A DNA stretch of 64,000 bases from Liolophura sinensis (taxonomy: Eukaryota; Mollusca; Polyplacophora; Chitonida; Chitonidae): NCBI RefSeq assembly GCF_032854445.1, contig NC_088300.1, forward strand, positions 77,303,966-77,367,965, in the 5' to 3' direction. A model generated the notes under the pieces. That model ran no database searches and was not told the origin of the DNA. It saw nothing but the letters and a program-made list of their open reading frames with translations. A program made the position numbers and the translations under genes. This document shows, piece by piece, positions 23,112-37,900 of this stretch (its first letter is position 1; each line of letters starts with the position of its first letter).

Positions 23112-24766
23112 GTAAAGTGCAAACTGCCTAGATGGTAGACTACAAGAGAGACCGACGGGTCTCCGGCTGCCTGCTTCTTAAATGTGTCTAGTTCCACTTA
23201 GCCCAGAACTACTAGGGCTATAATAGGCATTGTATTGAATAAAATCGCCATGTTGGATATACAACCAGTTTCAATCAAGATAAATATTTATTATAAACGA
23301 CACTTTATAACTGGCTGTCCGCTTTGGGTGACAATTTTCCTTTGTTAGCATTCATATTTACTCCCTGTCCAGTTCTCCTATGAAAGATCTCAATGTCACT
23401 GCATTGTGCTATGACTAGAGGAAAATATGTGATAATCCTTCATGCCAGCACTGGAAGCTATTCCTTCAGAATGTAATGGAGCTCTGAGAGTTACTCTTTT
23501 AAGTTTTAAAACTTAAAACATTTTGCTCTCATTGTCATTTCAACAGCTATAAATGGTTACTCTCAATCTTTCTCCTTAGAGCAGTAGGGATGTGGTTTTG
23601 TTAGCTTTGTGGTTTCTTATATAAACAGAGGTTGTCGTAATGACTATCTGTATGTGGTTTGTATACTAGCTTATAGTGTTTAGCTGTGCCGACAGTATGC
23701 TTAATGTCCTATTACCCTATACCCAACCCCACAAACAGCCTTAAATCCACCGATTTAATATTCGTTCCGACAGCCAGTGAGAAATTTGTGGTGAAAATTA
23801 AACAGGTATAAACAAACAAAAGAGCCACACCTGTGCCGGGCCGGGTAAGTGTGGATGTGGGCTGGATGGATGAGATCGCTAGTAGGTTCTCCACATCAAC
23901 TATTGGGTGGTCGATAGCTCTGTCAATAGACAGACTGATTACTGGCCTTAAAACAAACACTGCATAATGGCCTGCGATAAGAGAGCGGTGATTTCACTTG
24001 GCCGTCTATCTGACAGCCAAGAGCCCGCTTCCTCCGCGTCTTTTTGGATATGGAAATATTTAATAACACAAACAGTTGTTTCTTACAGTTTAATGACCAA
24101 TAATATCAAGCTTGCTTCGAAAAGATGGTTAATGTTACTTGAAGCATCAACACTGCCTGAGAAGTGTTGGGGTTCTTTTAACAGTTCTCTGGATTCCATA
24201 TACCTTTATATGAAAGTCGATATTTATCATTGACATGCCGTAGACCCATTAGGAAAAACGAATGTGCGTAGTGAAGCCTGTGTGAGGGACGTTCGAGCTG
24301 TTACTCATCTCTAGGGGTGTCAGACAAGGCGCGACTCTATCTGCCCTGCATTTCGCATACCAATCCACGGCTTTTCCCTCCTAGATATAACCCACAAATC
24401 TTTTGAAGACGACGCAAGTGTAAAGGGCTATCTCGTCTCTTGACATGTCGGCTGCCTACGCCCGTGTGTGCACACTTATACGCTCTATTAAGTAAATCCA
24501 TCTCTAAAATGTCTAGGCTCTTATGTTTTGATTAGTGACAAGGGCGCTGAACTCGGCTCGACTCTGAACAGTTTCTGGTCAACGCAAGTTTAAGCTCGAG
24601 TTTTACGGATTCTCTTTATCAAGTTTGATTTCACTGTTCGTTAACCCAAGAACTTTTAATATGCACCAATTGAACCACCACATACGAATCATCTGGAAAT
24701 ACTGAAGGCTTTTTCTAAGACGAAAGTGGTGTCAAATTTGTCTAAAAAAAAACAGAATTTCTCGAG
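23112..24766. other. Intergenic region upstream of the bHLH-PAS gene
   Basis: Presumably holds the promoter and 5' UTR of the next gene, but no core promoter element can be assigned with confidence. An in-frame TAA at 24743-24745 precedes the chosen ATG. Confidence 0.4.
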
Positions 24767-24864
24767 ATGAAATCGGAGAAAGAATTAGCAGAAGATGCTG
24801 GGGACTCCACAGACAAACAGAATGAAAGGAGCGTTCTCTCTGGGACAGCTAAAGGCGATTCTGG
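24767..24864 (+). CDS. bHLH-PAS exon 1: start and acidic N-terminus
   Basis: ATG follows CTCGAG and an in-frame TAA 24 bases upstream. It encodes 32 residues plus two bases, rich in Glu/Asp/Lys, with donor TGGGTGAGT. Phase 2 fits exon 2. It is 5 kb from exon 2 and rests on phase and position alone. Confidence 0.65.
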
Positions 24865-25892
24865 GTGAGTAAGAAGAAGAGTACATTTTTGTCAACTATT
24901 TTGGTCAACACAGATATAACATCTGATTTGAGAGAATTTATAAGTGAGTTAGTTACTTATCTTTCTGTTCCGCCCGTTCTACAAGTGTCTATATAGACAG
25001 GAAGACAAAAGAAGCATGTCAGAGCCAGAGATATAGTTCAGGTAGTAAATAGTGGCTTTCATGCATGCCGTCCTCTGTGGAATAAAATATGCAGATTGTC
25101 TATACTCCAACCCTACAATCTGTCAACAATTGTTTTTGAAAATTGGTCTTTCAAGGTGGTTTTACTCACAATTTTAATTAATGAACAAAGATTACATAAA
25201 CACGAGTATCTTCCACGACTCTGGCAGATTGTATTGTATAGTTACGGTTGTATTCCCTACGTTATGTATATTTGGGAAGAACAATGTATAGGAAGACTTA
25301 CCTTACTTGCGCGTAATCCGGGGAGGGGGGCAATGTCAGCCTCCATTGTATTTCCTTCTACGTAGAGCTGGAGACGTTGTTAAAACTTGAACTATCCTAT
25401 CCGACGTGAGAACACTGGCGTCCTGCTTGTAGTATGCCTACTGCTCAGTGAAGCTGGGGATCAGAAATCATGCTGTATTTGAGGACAGTATTTCCTGACG
25501 TCTCGCCAGAAATTCGTGCGGCAATTGTCGATTTAAGAAAGTTAAAACAGTTGTTCTCGTGTGGCGTATCATGGCCACAGGCCACACGCACCTTCCTACT
25601 GTAGAGCTCCGTGGTTGTCGGTTCGTGTTGGTGTTTCAGTCTCTAGCTGTGGTCCCCACAACACGAACATTTACTGCCCCACGATGAAATGTCTGAAACC
25701 ATCCGATCTGTAACGGTTCGTGTAGAACAATGTTACATTCGACAGGATCAGATGTCTTGTCAAGTGCTACTAAGGTATGCAATGTGAAAGAAAGGTGATT
25801 CTGTTAATGTTTGCTGATTATTTTATCACAGCTATATATATATATAGCTGTGATAAAATAATCACAGCTATATATATAAAATTTTATCACAG

Positions 25893-25940
<48 letters not shown>

Positions 25941-28900
25941 CTGTGATAAAATAATCAGCAAACATTAACAGAATCACCTTTCTTGCCTACATATGTAAGC
26001 ATGCCTACACTTTTTTCTTTGGTGTGCAGAAGAGATGCAGAAGAGATGTAGGAAAAAATTAGAAAAAGACCTTCCTAATTTCTGCATCTTTATATTCCAT
26101 AACTGCAGATTCCAGCTTTCGTTCTCATCAGGGGTATTTAATAGTAAATGCATACACACAGCTAAAACTTGAATTTAAATTTTAAAAAAAAACGTAAGAC
26201 TTCTATAGACCCCTATATAGATGTCTAACTAGCATCACACAAGACTTCATTCATTCGCCACGAACATTCTTTCATCATCACTGAAAACTGTTGACTACTT
26301 CTCCTTTCCTGTTTCCGTCCTAATTTTGTACTTCATATACTTGTTTAGTATATTTGTTAAACGTCGTTTTGACAATACTGCAAGGTGTAGGCTACGAGTG
26401 TCTGTTTCCACACAGCTATAATTCCCGTAAACGCTTTATTCTTCCGGTATACTCATTATAATGGATGGAGTTATTCTTATGTACAACACTTTTTTGAACT
26501 GTAAAATATTTAATACACAGCTGTAAGAGAACAATTAAGACATTTATATATAGGTCGCCAATCATGAAATGGACAGACTGTGTTAATAACTGCAAGATCA
26601 GTTTCAACACAAATATTTAAGGACAAGTTTAGCAAGAATTCAAATGGTGTCGCTGTAACACTATGAGGTCGTGTGCGATATAGTTGGTATTTTCCCCATG
26701 CTTCGGGCTTTTCATTTGCATTCACACTTCAGCTGTAACCACGGAAATAATGCCCAGGCCCAAATCACACCAAATGATTCAACAATGAGATACGAATTGA
26801 CTGAACCAGGAGTTAATTAGGGCGGGTTTATATTAATTGCCCTTAGTTCCAGGCTGTATATGCCGAGTACGATTCTATTCTGTCAAGCGAGCGCATTATT
26901 CATGTGCAGCTTGGGAATAAATTATAAGACGGTTACTCCATTTCGCACGGAATTCTTTTCTTCATAAGTGTCAACACACTCTAAACTTAAGACACTGTGA
27001 TGTTGGTGAATTTATGTATTATAAGTATTATAAGTAAACTGTGAATTACATATGTTGGAATATACACTTAACTCCTAAACCTTTAAGTTTAGAAACGAGA
27101 AAATCTTGTTAGAATATAAATATATACACATGGTATCCAGGGAATTAAAATATTTTACATGAACAATGTACCTGCCTGATTAACAAAAGTAAAATCATTT
27201 GTTCGACGCATAACTAATGCATGTAGCCTTATAAAGATGGATTCGTACATATGTGTGCGAGTTAAATCTAGACATGATGGCTATATACCGCATGCGTGTT
27301 TGAAACTTCCATTTAGCAAAAATTAAAAGTTAAAAACTTTTAATATCAAATTAAACACACCCTACCCTTTTGTAAAGTAATTAAAATATTTAAGTAAAAT
27401 CAAGTATTTATATTTGCCTTATTTTATATTTCCCTGTACACAAATGTCTTTCCATCTGTGTTCATGTGTGTTAAGTTGGATCGGTATTATGCCTCTAAGT
27501 AACTGAGTAAGCTCAAAACATGAATTTACGATGCTCAAAAAATGAATAAACCACCTGTGCCTGTTCGAAGTGCGTGTATGTGTGTGCAAGAAATTCTCAC
27601 TGTGAAATAAGTCAAAATACACAATTATCTGTGTGCAGTCAAACCTATATGGCCTGCAGAGCATGCGTATTTTTACGTCTATATAAGGGTGTAGCTGCTG
27701 TAGAGAGACAGATATAATTAAATTCTCATCTTTTTGAGCATGGGCTGTGTGTGTGCCTTCGCTTTATTTCTAATTATACACCGATGCTGTTCCGTACAGC
27801 GTTAATACATGCGTGTACACTTACATGGACGGACAGATGACGCGAGATTTTGCAACAAAACCTTTGTAGTTTGGTTCTCCTGTGACGGAATAATGTCTTC
27901 AAACATAAATCTAATAACATATTTACACATTTAAACCCAAACATGGTCAGGTCTGAAGGTCCTGTTATTTGTGTAGACTTACACAAATAACGAGCAGATT
28001 ACGGGCTATACAGGAAAAGACAAACTACACATCTACACGAGTTATGACATAATGTAACACACACCTGGGTGCCATGGGGAATATCAACCTCGTCTTCCGT
28101 CAAAATGGCTTTATCCTTAATTTTTACGGAAATTCGCGTTAACCGTCTTAGAGAAGTGGATTTGAGATCGTTGCAATGGCGGATATTAAGGAGGTTTTCA
28201 TCGGTAGGCCCATAGTGCCTATATAGGTCTATAGGGTCTACTAGTTGTGAACCACATTTATATTTATTAAACGAGTTTCAGTGGAAGAGAAGAGTCAAGT
28301 TTAATTTCGGGATTAAAACAACATCAACAAACTAGAGGACTTTTTTACCTTTGGTGAGAATATCTGGAATTGTTTGTATTGGGAGCTGTTCTTAGTTTAC
28401 ATACATTCAGATATGGGGGTATTAGACAGAATTCATGAGTTATCTACCAGATTAGATATACCACAGATAGGACATGGCATTGGTATGATCAGAATTTGGT
28501 GGGGTTAAACCCCAAGCTATCTCTCCTCTTCATGGGTGGTCACTGGCGTCAATTTATCGTCCTTGCTTTGATGGATCACGTGGGTAATATTCCTTGAAAT
28601 AACGAAATAACGAGCAACAAATGGTGTAATTAAAATACAAAGACCTCTGATATACATGCCGGAAAATGAAGGTTCTTCATTGTGTTCAGTGTAGTGTTTT
28701 GTATGTTGGCAGAAGATTGGTTCCGTCTTCATCGGCATTTTTCCCATTATATGTGTAAAATGTGAAGCAAAATGATTGGTTTATTCTACGTGTCATGCAC
28801 GTTATCATGATGTCTGTATGATCTAATCCTGATATGGGCGTATTTCTTAATCGTTATGCAAACTGTAGACTAATTATATTTCTTATTTATACATGTGATA

Positions 28901-31900
28901 TACACAAGTTATGGCGTATTTGTATGATATTCTATGCTTATGATCAGGATATAGTGCATCTACTTTGCATGTAAAGAGAGGGATGTCAAGAAAAGAACTT
29001 CTTCCGTGACTGTTTGGTTACAATAATTATTCTGTACATAGCATACATGGTATTCTCTGTTGGATAATGTGTGGATGTAATAGGTAGTCCATATATCCAT
29101 ATCAAAGAACCAACGCTATATGAATGATAAGGGTAATATCTAGTGCTGTAACTACTCACAAACGTTCGATTTCCATTAAGTGTATAAATGGTACCTATAC
29201 ATGGTCTTTGTTCATGCAATATGACAAAGAAGCTGTGGGATAAAAATGACATACGTGCTGACTGTCAAGATCTCTCTTATGTAGCTCTATATATACAAGC
29301 CACTGTGACAAGTAATTACCACTAACATCTTTTACTTACGGTATACCCTCTCCACAAGAATTTAAACTTTTGTCAGTAAGACGCATACTTGTCCAAAGTT
29401 TAAACAAGTTTCATTATTACAAACAATGACTTCATAATTATAATTAATTTTTTTTGTAATCAACACACAGATTATATTCGTGGTAATGAAATCAGTTAAA
29501 CAAATTATCGTTCAGCTATTTCATTAACTATGTATACCATGTGTTATTTATTTTTTTTAATGGAAGTCTTCATACGTTCCGAGGTTTTTAAGACTAACAG
29601 TTATGTGTCTGCATTTTTAAATTTAGTTATATTGTTTTATGTCCCTGTAACTAGCGTGCACCCCTCCCCCCCCCCCCTCCTCCACCCTTCACACGCAGGA
29701 TCGCATTACTACATATATATGTTTAGACATAAACAATACCTTATTCTGTCGACTGAAATGTAAACACTGAAGTGTTAAGACTGCTTAAGACTGAAGTATA
29801 AAAGTACATACGAATGAACTTGTTCTCAGCATTTCATTTTATTTTTAGAGCGGAGAATGTATATATGTTAAAGATAAACCCAGCAAGGCCATTGAACATT
29901 CATTTATTTTTTTGTTCAGATTTTGTTCGAGTTTTAAATCAAAGCGTTACCGGGACAAACTGCGCTCGGAGATCAAGTCATTGGACAGTTTGCTGCCTGT
30001 TGACCGCACGACCCTTCACCGGAAACTGGACAGCCAGACTGTCTTCGATTGGTCATCTCCTTCTTCAGAACAAAAGTCTTCTTTAAAGGTAATGACATTC
30101 ATTTAGTTCCAACTCGGTCGCTGTGAGTTCAAGTCCAGCTCATGCTGGCTTTCTTTCCGGCTGTACGTGGGAAGGTCTTTCAGAAACTGCATGCGTATGG
30201 TCATGGGCTTCTTTCGGGATCTGCCCGTTTTTCCTCCCACCATAATGCTGGTCGCCGTCGTATAAGTGAAATATTCTTGAGTAAGGCGTAAAAACACCAA
30301 ACAAATCAACATAACTTGATGTTGCAGCCATGGTGTATATGGCATAGAAAATTTACATCTTGTAGATACTTTCGACATGTGGACAATGAGGTCGTGGGCT
30401 CAAATCCTTTAGTCAAATGTTTGCGCTGGTACCTGATGAAAAAACGGTAGTTGGCTCCGACCACGCCAATTTTTTAAAACATAAATTCCAAGATACAAAT
30501 ATTACTTTACTGATATGTTTGTTTTGTGCCCTAACCTAATACAGCATCACTGTATACCGTATAATCTTATATGCAATATTTTCTTTCAGCTGAGAACTTT
30601 AGCTTATACATTTTTCATATTACGAGTGTTTGAAATATTGCAATAGTTAATTGGCTCCGAGTACGCTGAATTCAGCGTGACCGGCCATGACATATATAAA
30701 TGGATCAATGTCGGTAATTATAGTAGGAAGCTCCAGGAAAAGAAGTAGAGGGCCTCCGTAGCTCAGTTGGTTAGCGCGCTAGCGCAGCGTAATGAGCCAG
30801 GAGGCCTCTCACCAATACGGTCGCTGTGAGTTCAAGTCCAAGATCTTGCTGGCTTACTCTCCGGCCGTTTGCGGGAAGGTCTGCCGTCAACCTGCGGATG
30901 GTCGTGGGTTTCCGGAGCCCAGCATTTGGCACGGGATAATATAGAAATATTGTCACCAAATCAAGAAAATACTGTACACGGATCATGCAGACGATGTAAA
31001 AAAATTTCTTAGGATGTTTTTGTAGCTATCGGTTTCACGAACGACGTGTTGGATGAAGAGGAATCTGGTGGCGGTTCAAACAAGACGCAGGTGCCTGAAG
31101 AAACTAGTACAGAAAATGACGATTTGTCCGAGTTACAAGACCTGTTGAAGGGAGACAACCTAATACAGGTATGAATGTTTTCGACTTAAGCGGGAAGCGT
31201 TAGGCCTAATGAACTGTTGACTTCCTTGATTGTAAGAGGTTGACAGTGATAGATGGAACTTGCCGGGTGAGAAAATTCGGTCCTTAATCACCTTTTGTAG
31301 AGTCGGTAAATACACAAATGTTTGGCTAAGGGATGGAAAGACAAACAATATTTGTTATGGCTTTGACAGACTGTGCTGAAACAACAGTTCCATTTAAGGT
31401 GGACCTTCTGACGTATTAAGCCTTTAGGGTAACACACGGGTTTGTGTAGAGTACACCGCAGCGGCATGTTGGTTCACAGGTGCACACTACCATTTTGCTG
31501 TTTAACTTTGCCAATGTGTACAATCCCGATTCGGTTATATAAAGGAGTTTCTATATCTATACTTGAGCTGTGGATTTGAATAATGAGAACCAGCAAGAGC
31601 GCATCATGTGATATATCGATTTACTTTTTCATAACCTTGGTTTGCGAAGAATTTGTATATGTGGCTCCCACCGTCATGACTGAGACGCAAAGTCTCAAAT
31701 AACTAGGTCTCAAATTTAACAAAGCTGCCAATGTTTTGGCGCTCACAATTTATTATGATGTTATTATCCGACCTTTTATTTACCACATAAATTAATTTAC
31801 CAAATAAATTAATAGACCTCCTTTTTCCCATGACGTTGTATAAAGTTAGATATAGAAATGACAGTAATGAGGAAACGGAACACTCAAAAGGTTCAGAACC

Positions 31901-34900
31901 TTTGCGATAAACTGCTGGGTCAAAAATGACTCTGTCAGGTATAGTGCATTTTTGCATTTTTATATATTTTATACATCTTATAGTTTAATTGGCAAGAACG
32001 AGGTTCTTTGTAAGTTGAGTGGCGTCGCTGTGCGTGTAGAAGGCATGCTGTTTGACTTGTCTGATACCTGGTAAATTAAGGGTCATATTGTCCGTGTGGT
32101 CTTTACCAGGTTGTGTCCATCAACAAACATTCTCCAGTATTTAAGAGAAAGTTTCTTGAGTAGGGAGTAAATACCATTAAACATACATAAATTACCAATA
32201 AGTTAAAGCTTTCTATCCTACAGTCTACGTATCTATATGCATAGGGCATGTTTATCTAATTTCACTAAACTCACGACGATGACAATATAATAGAACATAT
32301 CATGCGCTTTCTTGTAGGCTCTGGACGGCTTTCTGATCGTGGCCATGGCGGATGGCACAATCATCTATGTCTCGGAGAATGTCCTACAGTATCTCGGATT
32401 TAATCAGGTATATAGACATTCCGGTTAAATAACACATATATGTGTACAACTTTATACAAAATAAATTCACTTAAAGCTTAAGTACAGAATTAAAGCACTG
32501 ATCAATTTTACCGGGTCACTGGAAAACTATTCCCTTTTTATAGGTATGTAATTACCATACTTTGTCTGTCAGTGTGATCCCCGATTTACGTAAAAAAAGT
32601 CGCCTGTGTTTATCCATGTCCATGTCATGTGCTTCACCTTCCCACAGATTGACCTTATGCATAGGTGTTTGTACAGCATTGTCCATCCAGATGACCACTT
32701 TGACGTCAGGGACGTGTTCGAGCAGACCATTCCAGACGGCGCGTTATGTGATCTGCCAACAGTGAGTCGATGGGATGGAGGCGTGCATGATTAAGGAAAA
32801 CAAATTTAATAAATTTTGTAAAATATATATGAAAGAACAGTAATATTAGAGTTCAGCTTAAACATCAGTTTAAACATTGGAGTTCACCTTAAACATTAGA
32901 CTTCAGTTTAAAGATCACCATAAAATGCTGATTTAAAAACTGCAAGATACTTGTAAGCAAAAAAAAAAAAAAGAAAGCGCGAATAACATTTTTATTTTCT
33001 GGATATTGTGTGATGCCTTGAACCCACATCACCGCTTGATGATTCCAAAACCCACATCACAGCTTGAAGATTCCAAAACCCACATCACAGCTTGATGATT
33101 CCAAAACCCACATCACAGCTTGATGATTCCAAAACCCACATCGCAGCTTGATGATTCCAAAACCCACATCACAGCTTGATGATTCCAAAACCCACATCAC
33201 AGCTTGAAGATTCCAAAACATGTCCACGATGAAACTGTGAAACACATTTACTCTAAGTGCTGATTTAAATATCGCCTTCTTTTGGCCAATGTTGATCGAA
33301 ATGGCCTCTTATTACATTTAAACAACCGAAATTCAAAAAAAATGAACATAAAACCACCGCTTCGGTGGCCAAGTTTTTATAGTGCCCGGCTCGAAGTCGA
33401 GAGGCTAGTTATTAAACCCGGGTCGGGTCATACTAAAGAGTTTGAAAAGGATACTTGTTTTTGCTTGGTGCTCAGCACTTAGAGGTTAGAGGAAGGAAAC
33501 AGGACTGCATGGTTGTCTCGGTGTCATGTCTGGTGTCTTCGGCATGATACCTTAGTGGCGACGGCACCCTGCCACAAGAGGGCACACTATATGTACATGT
33601 ACAGACATCTAATGACTCTTTGTTATCATATGACTGAAAAATTAAGTGCGACGTAAACCCCCAAGCATACATATTCGACCATACATGGAGATATACATGT
33701 AGGTAAATGAAATGAGATATAGACTCATCAAGAAAACATGCACTGTTCGTTGTTTTTCAACAATCATGTATTGTTCTTATGGTCAAAAATACCGTCATCC
33801 ATGTAAGGGTGTTCCGGATCAAAAATTGCAATGCCAGTTTCCAAAACAAGCGCAGTTTAACAAAAACCACCAAAGGAGTAAGAAAGTATATGAAGTAAAA
33901 CATTAGGACGGATCTGTGCAAAGAGAAGCAGCCAACAGCTTTACATAATGATTTAAAGATGAATATCAAGTTCTACACGAATAAATTAACTCCAAATCCT
34001 CAAAAAAGTGTACTTTGCAAGACAGTGGTTAAGACTGATGTGGCCATACGCGTTATTAAATATAATGCTTTTTTTGTAAATTTATTTCGGGTAAAAATTT
34101 TCTATTGAAAATTTGCATTTTAATAACACTGGACAAGATTCATATTATCAATATTGATCATGGTATCAAAATGGCGCTGATGTGAATGGTTTTATATAAT
34201 AATGCTCGGGGTTATAAGGAGACACCCCCTTTATATAGTCAACAGAAATTGTTAGGTTCGTCCAAAATCAAATTTACGTGAAAACGAACGTTTATGTAAC
34301 TATGTGCTCTTGATGGCAACTTGAACTAGTACATTTAAGTGCACCGTTATACATGAATGATTACAACAGAGGCTTCCGTTTCGTAGGGCTCCTTCTGTGA
34401 ACCGACGCCGCAAGCTAGGTACGAATCGGAGGCCGTCTCCTTTCTCTGCCGGATGAGGTGTTTTAACGGGACAACGGCTGGTTACTTAGTAAGTGGATAT
34501 GTTTGAATGATGTTTATGTTGTCGGACGATCATGGCTGTGTTGTCGGACGAACATGTGACACAATGCAGGATGCTCCGAAACGATAACCAGCTGCAATAT
34601 TGCAGGCTATCATACCATCACGCCTTTATTGCCATCATTGACGAAGTCATTGCCACGTTTCAGCAGCTCGGTCATGTATCTTGTCTGTGCATCAGTTCGG
34701 TCATGTATCTTGTCCGTGCATCAGTTCGGTCATGTATCTTGTCCGTGCAGCAGTTGGGTCATGTATCTTGTCCGTGCAGCAGTTGGGTCATGTATCTTGT
34801 CCGTGCAGCAGTTCGGTCGTATGTTGCCCGTGCAGCAGTTCGGTCATGTATCTTGCCCGTGCAGCATTTCAGTCATGTATCTTGTCCGTGCAGCATTTCG

Positions 34901-37900
34901 GTCATGTATCTTGCCCCTGCAGCAGTTGGGTCATGTATCTTGCCCGTGCAGCAGTTGGGTCATGTATCTTGTCCGTGCAGCAGTTCGGTCATGTATCTTG
35001 TCCATGCAGCAGTTCGGTCATGTATCTTGTCCGTGCAGCAGTTCGGTCGTGTATCTTGCCCGTGCAACAGTTCGACCGTGTATCTTGTCCGTGCAGCAGT
35101 TTGACCATGTATCTTGTCCATACAGCAGTTCGGCCACGTATCTTGTCCGAGAAATTCGGCCTCTTGTCAGTTTACCTCAGTTTGGGATTTTATAACAACG
35201 AAAAACACAAACACAAAAAAAACACATTAATAGCGTATTAAGATTGAAATAATACAAAATACCTTTGACGACATCACACTTTTCAGTTATTAAATGTTAT
35301 CAAATGTTAGCTTGTCTTTTCATCATGACTGTCTCATATGTTGTAGAAAATGCACTGTTCGGGTCGACTCCAGGTTTTACCGGAAGCTGTCAGGACGACT
35401 AAATATCCCGGTCAGATCATCTTCGCCTTCTGTCGGCCTTTTATGATCAGTGGGCAGGACCAAGACTACGACGTCAAGCAAAATGTTTTCTGGACAAAAC
35501 ATGACATGGATCTCACTTTCAAGCAGTTGGACAAAAAGTAAGAACAGTTGGCACAACTGTAGTGTTATTACATTGATACAAACAATATACAAACAAACAA
35601 TATACACAAAATCCCTAGTGGAGGAAGTGCATTGGTAGATCATGTGTGTGAGTATGCGGACAATCCAATCCAGGTTACAAGTTCAAAAATCAGTGTGTCA
35701 AGGATACTCCTTCAAGTGCCGCTTACGTGTGACCATTTACCAGCTATCACAGTGTGGTCGCTGCCCGGGATTTACTCTCTATGCTGTACGTCTTTAATTG
35801 TATTCAATTATTAAATTGATTCAAAGTTTATCGTGGGGATGACAATGTTGTTGGCAAATATGGACAGAACATTGAGGACCTCTGGCGATATGTGTCGCGA
35901 ACCCGCGGCTAGTGGATAGATAAGTATCCCAGTTAACATGTGCAGAGCGCGACTGATGATGCATATGAATAGCATTCGATCAGCAAATCATTCATGGACA
36001 GTAAGACATTATATTTGGATGTCATATCGGAGTAGAAAATCAACTGTCTTCAGTTGAAGGCTGATATACGAATGTCTGTTTTGACGCACAGACTCCTTGG
36101 ACCAAGGAGAAAACTGGTGGCTACTTTCTCTTACATGTTGCATAATTTAATTATTATTTGTATAATTATGTATGACATGTTCCTTTGGGAACTGGTTTAA
36201 TGATTGATTTGCAATTATCGGCTTCGCACGACAATTCATCCATGAATTATGAATGACATACAAATATCGGACTTGACATTTAGAGTATGCCTACTGTGCT
36301 GGTAATCACCACTATATACGTTTACAATGACTTTTGTGACATAATGGAGCACTCTCTGTGTTATTTAGCACAAATACCTACGATGCGGTGTAAATGAACA
36401 TATCTTCCGTTTTATGGGTCATAGAGTATATCTGTATATGTACATGTACATGTAAGTGTGTTGTATATCAGGTAGTCATCGGTTGACAACCCCTATTCAT
36501 AGCTCTTCTTTTTGCCAGGGCAGCCGATGTCATTGGTTACGCCACTGATGACGTCGACGGCAAATCCTTCTACGAGTACATCCATCCTGAGGACATCACG
36601 ACATGTTGTGTGTGTCATAAAGCGTGTATGTATTGACACCCTACAATAAGTGACCCTGTTCTACCAGAAATATCAGATAGTTGAGAAAGTTCCTGCCCAA
36701 AGACAAAAGCAACAAGTTTTGTTTAAAACGAATCCTGTCTGATTATCGATTTTGGTGAATCATCCCATCTGATTGTCGCTGTTGATACAAACTGATACAA
36801 GAAATGTAAGACTGTTAGCACTTCACAAACTTCAACATATAAATAATTGGAAACACTTTACCTGTGATAAAAAAAGTCCATATTCATAATACCATCCTGA
36901 ACACTGGCCAAAAATCTGGGAAACTATTTAGAAACTAATCTGTTTCCGGTTTGTCTTGAGAATATAGATGTCATTTAATTCTATATATGTTCCTCCTCGG
37001 TTATGCGTGATTTTTTTTCCTTTCAGTGATGGAATCGAGTGACATCCAAACCATGTACTTTCGACTCCAAACCAAGTCTGGGTCTTGGGTATGGCTACAC
37101 AGTCGTGGTAAAGTGGTCACCAAAAACTCCAAGAAGTATTCGATTGTGTTTTCACATTACCCTGTCAGGTAGCAGTCTTTACTCACTTAATTATCCATCA
37201 CATCATAGCAGTCTTGCTATTTCATATAACATATACATTACATGATTAGGAAACAGAAGTGTCAGTATCAATTTACCTAGCTTACATTGGCAGCCAGCTC
37301 ATGTGGCAAGTGGCGATGAAACTCCATCTAGGCACATCTCATTACTGCAGTTGCATCTAGTGTATTTACACTGAACATAAATTCTTCCGAGGAAATATTA
37401 AAAATACATTTTAAATTTTCATGCAGGGAAGACGACAGCAGCTATATACAACAAGAGATTGTTTTGCGACAGAGGTATTCCATCAATGAACTATTTTACC
37501 TTCGTCAGAACAATTTCCATTTGGATATTCCTACCTCATCGGATTCAATGTTTGAGATGATCAGTCAGCAAGTTTGCGCAAAAAAGGCTGGATCACGCTC
37601 CGTACCGCTGACAGCTAATGTTTATATGGATGAGTTCGTGACATCACAAGGTTCTTGTCCCTCCAGCTGGCACATGATGTCAGACCGCCACTCGCCAGTG
37701 CTGCCCTCTACCCATGTAGCTCACAAGATCTCTGTTCGTGAAAAACAGCTTCATTTTCAAGATTTCAAGAAAAGGCAATTGGAACAGAGCTACCGCAAAA
37801 GGAAGGTGTTCCATCGTAACCCAGTGGGGCAAACAGAGGGACATTTTGCTGGCGGAAGATTTTCTGTTTTACAAGGAATGGCAGCTGAAGGAACACTATT

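Noticed and set aside
30750-30840. tRNA gene
   Set aside because: Box A and B are present but spacing and arms do not give a cloverleaf, and the sequence continues into a SINE body found elsewhere in the window.
34532-35241. Three overlapping plus-strand frames of 186-190 codons
   Set aside because: They are produced by the stop-free 29-bp minisatellite; peptides are cyclic and lie in an intron of the bHLH-PAS gene.
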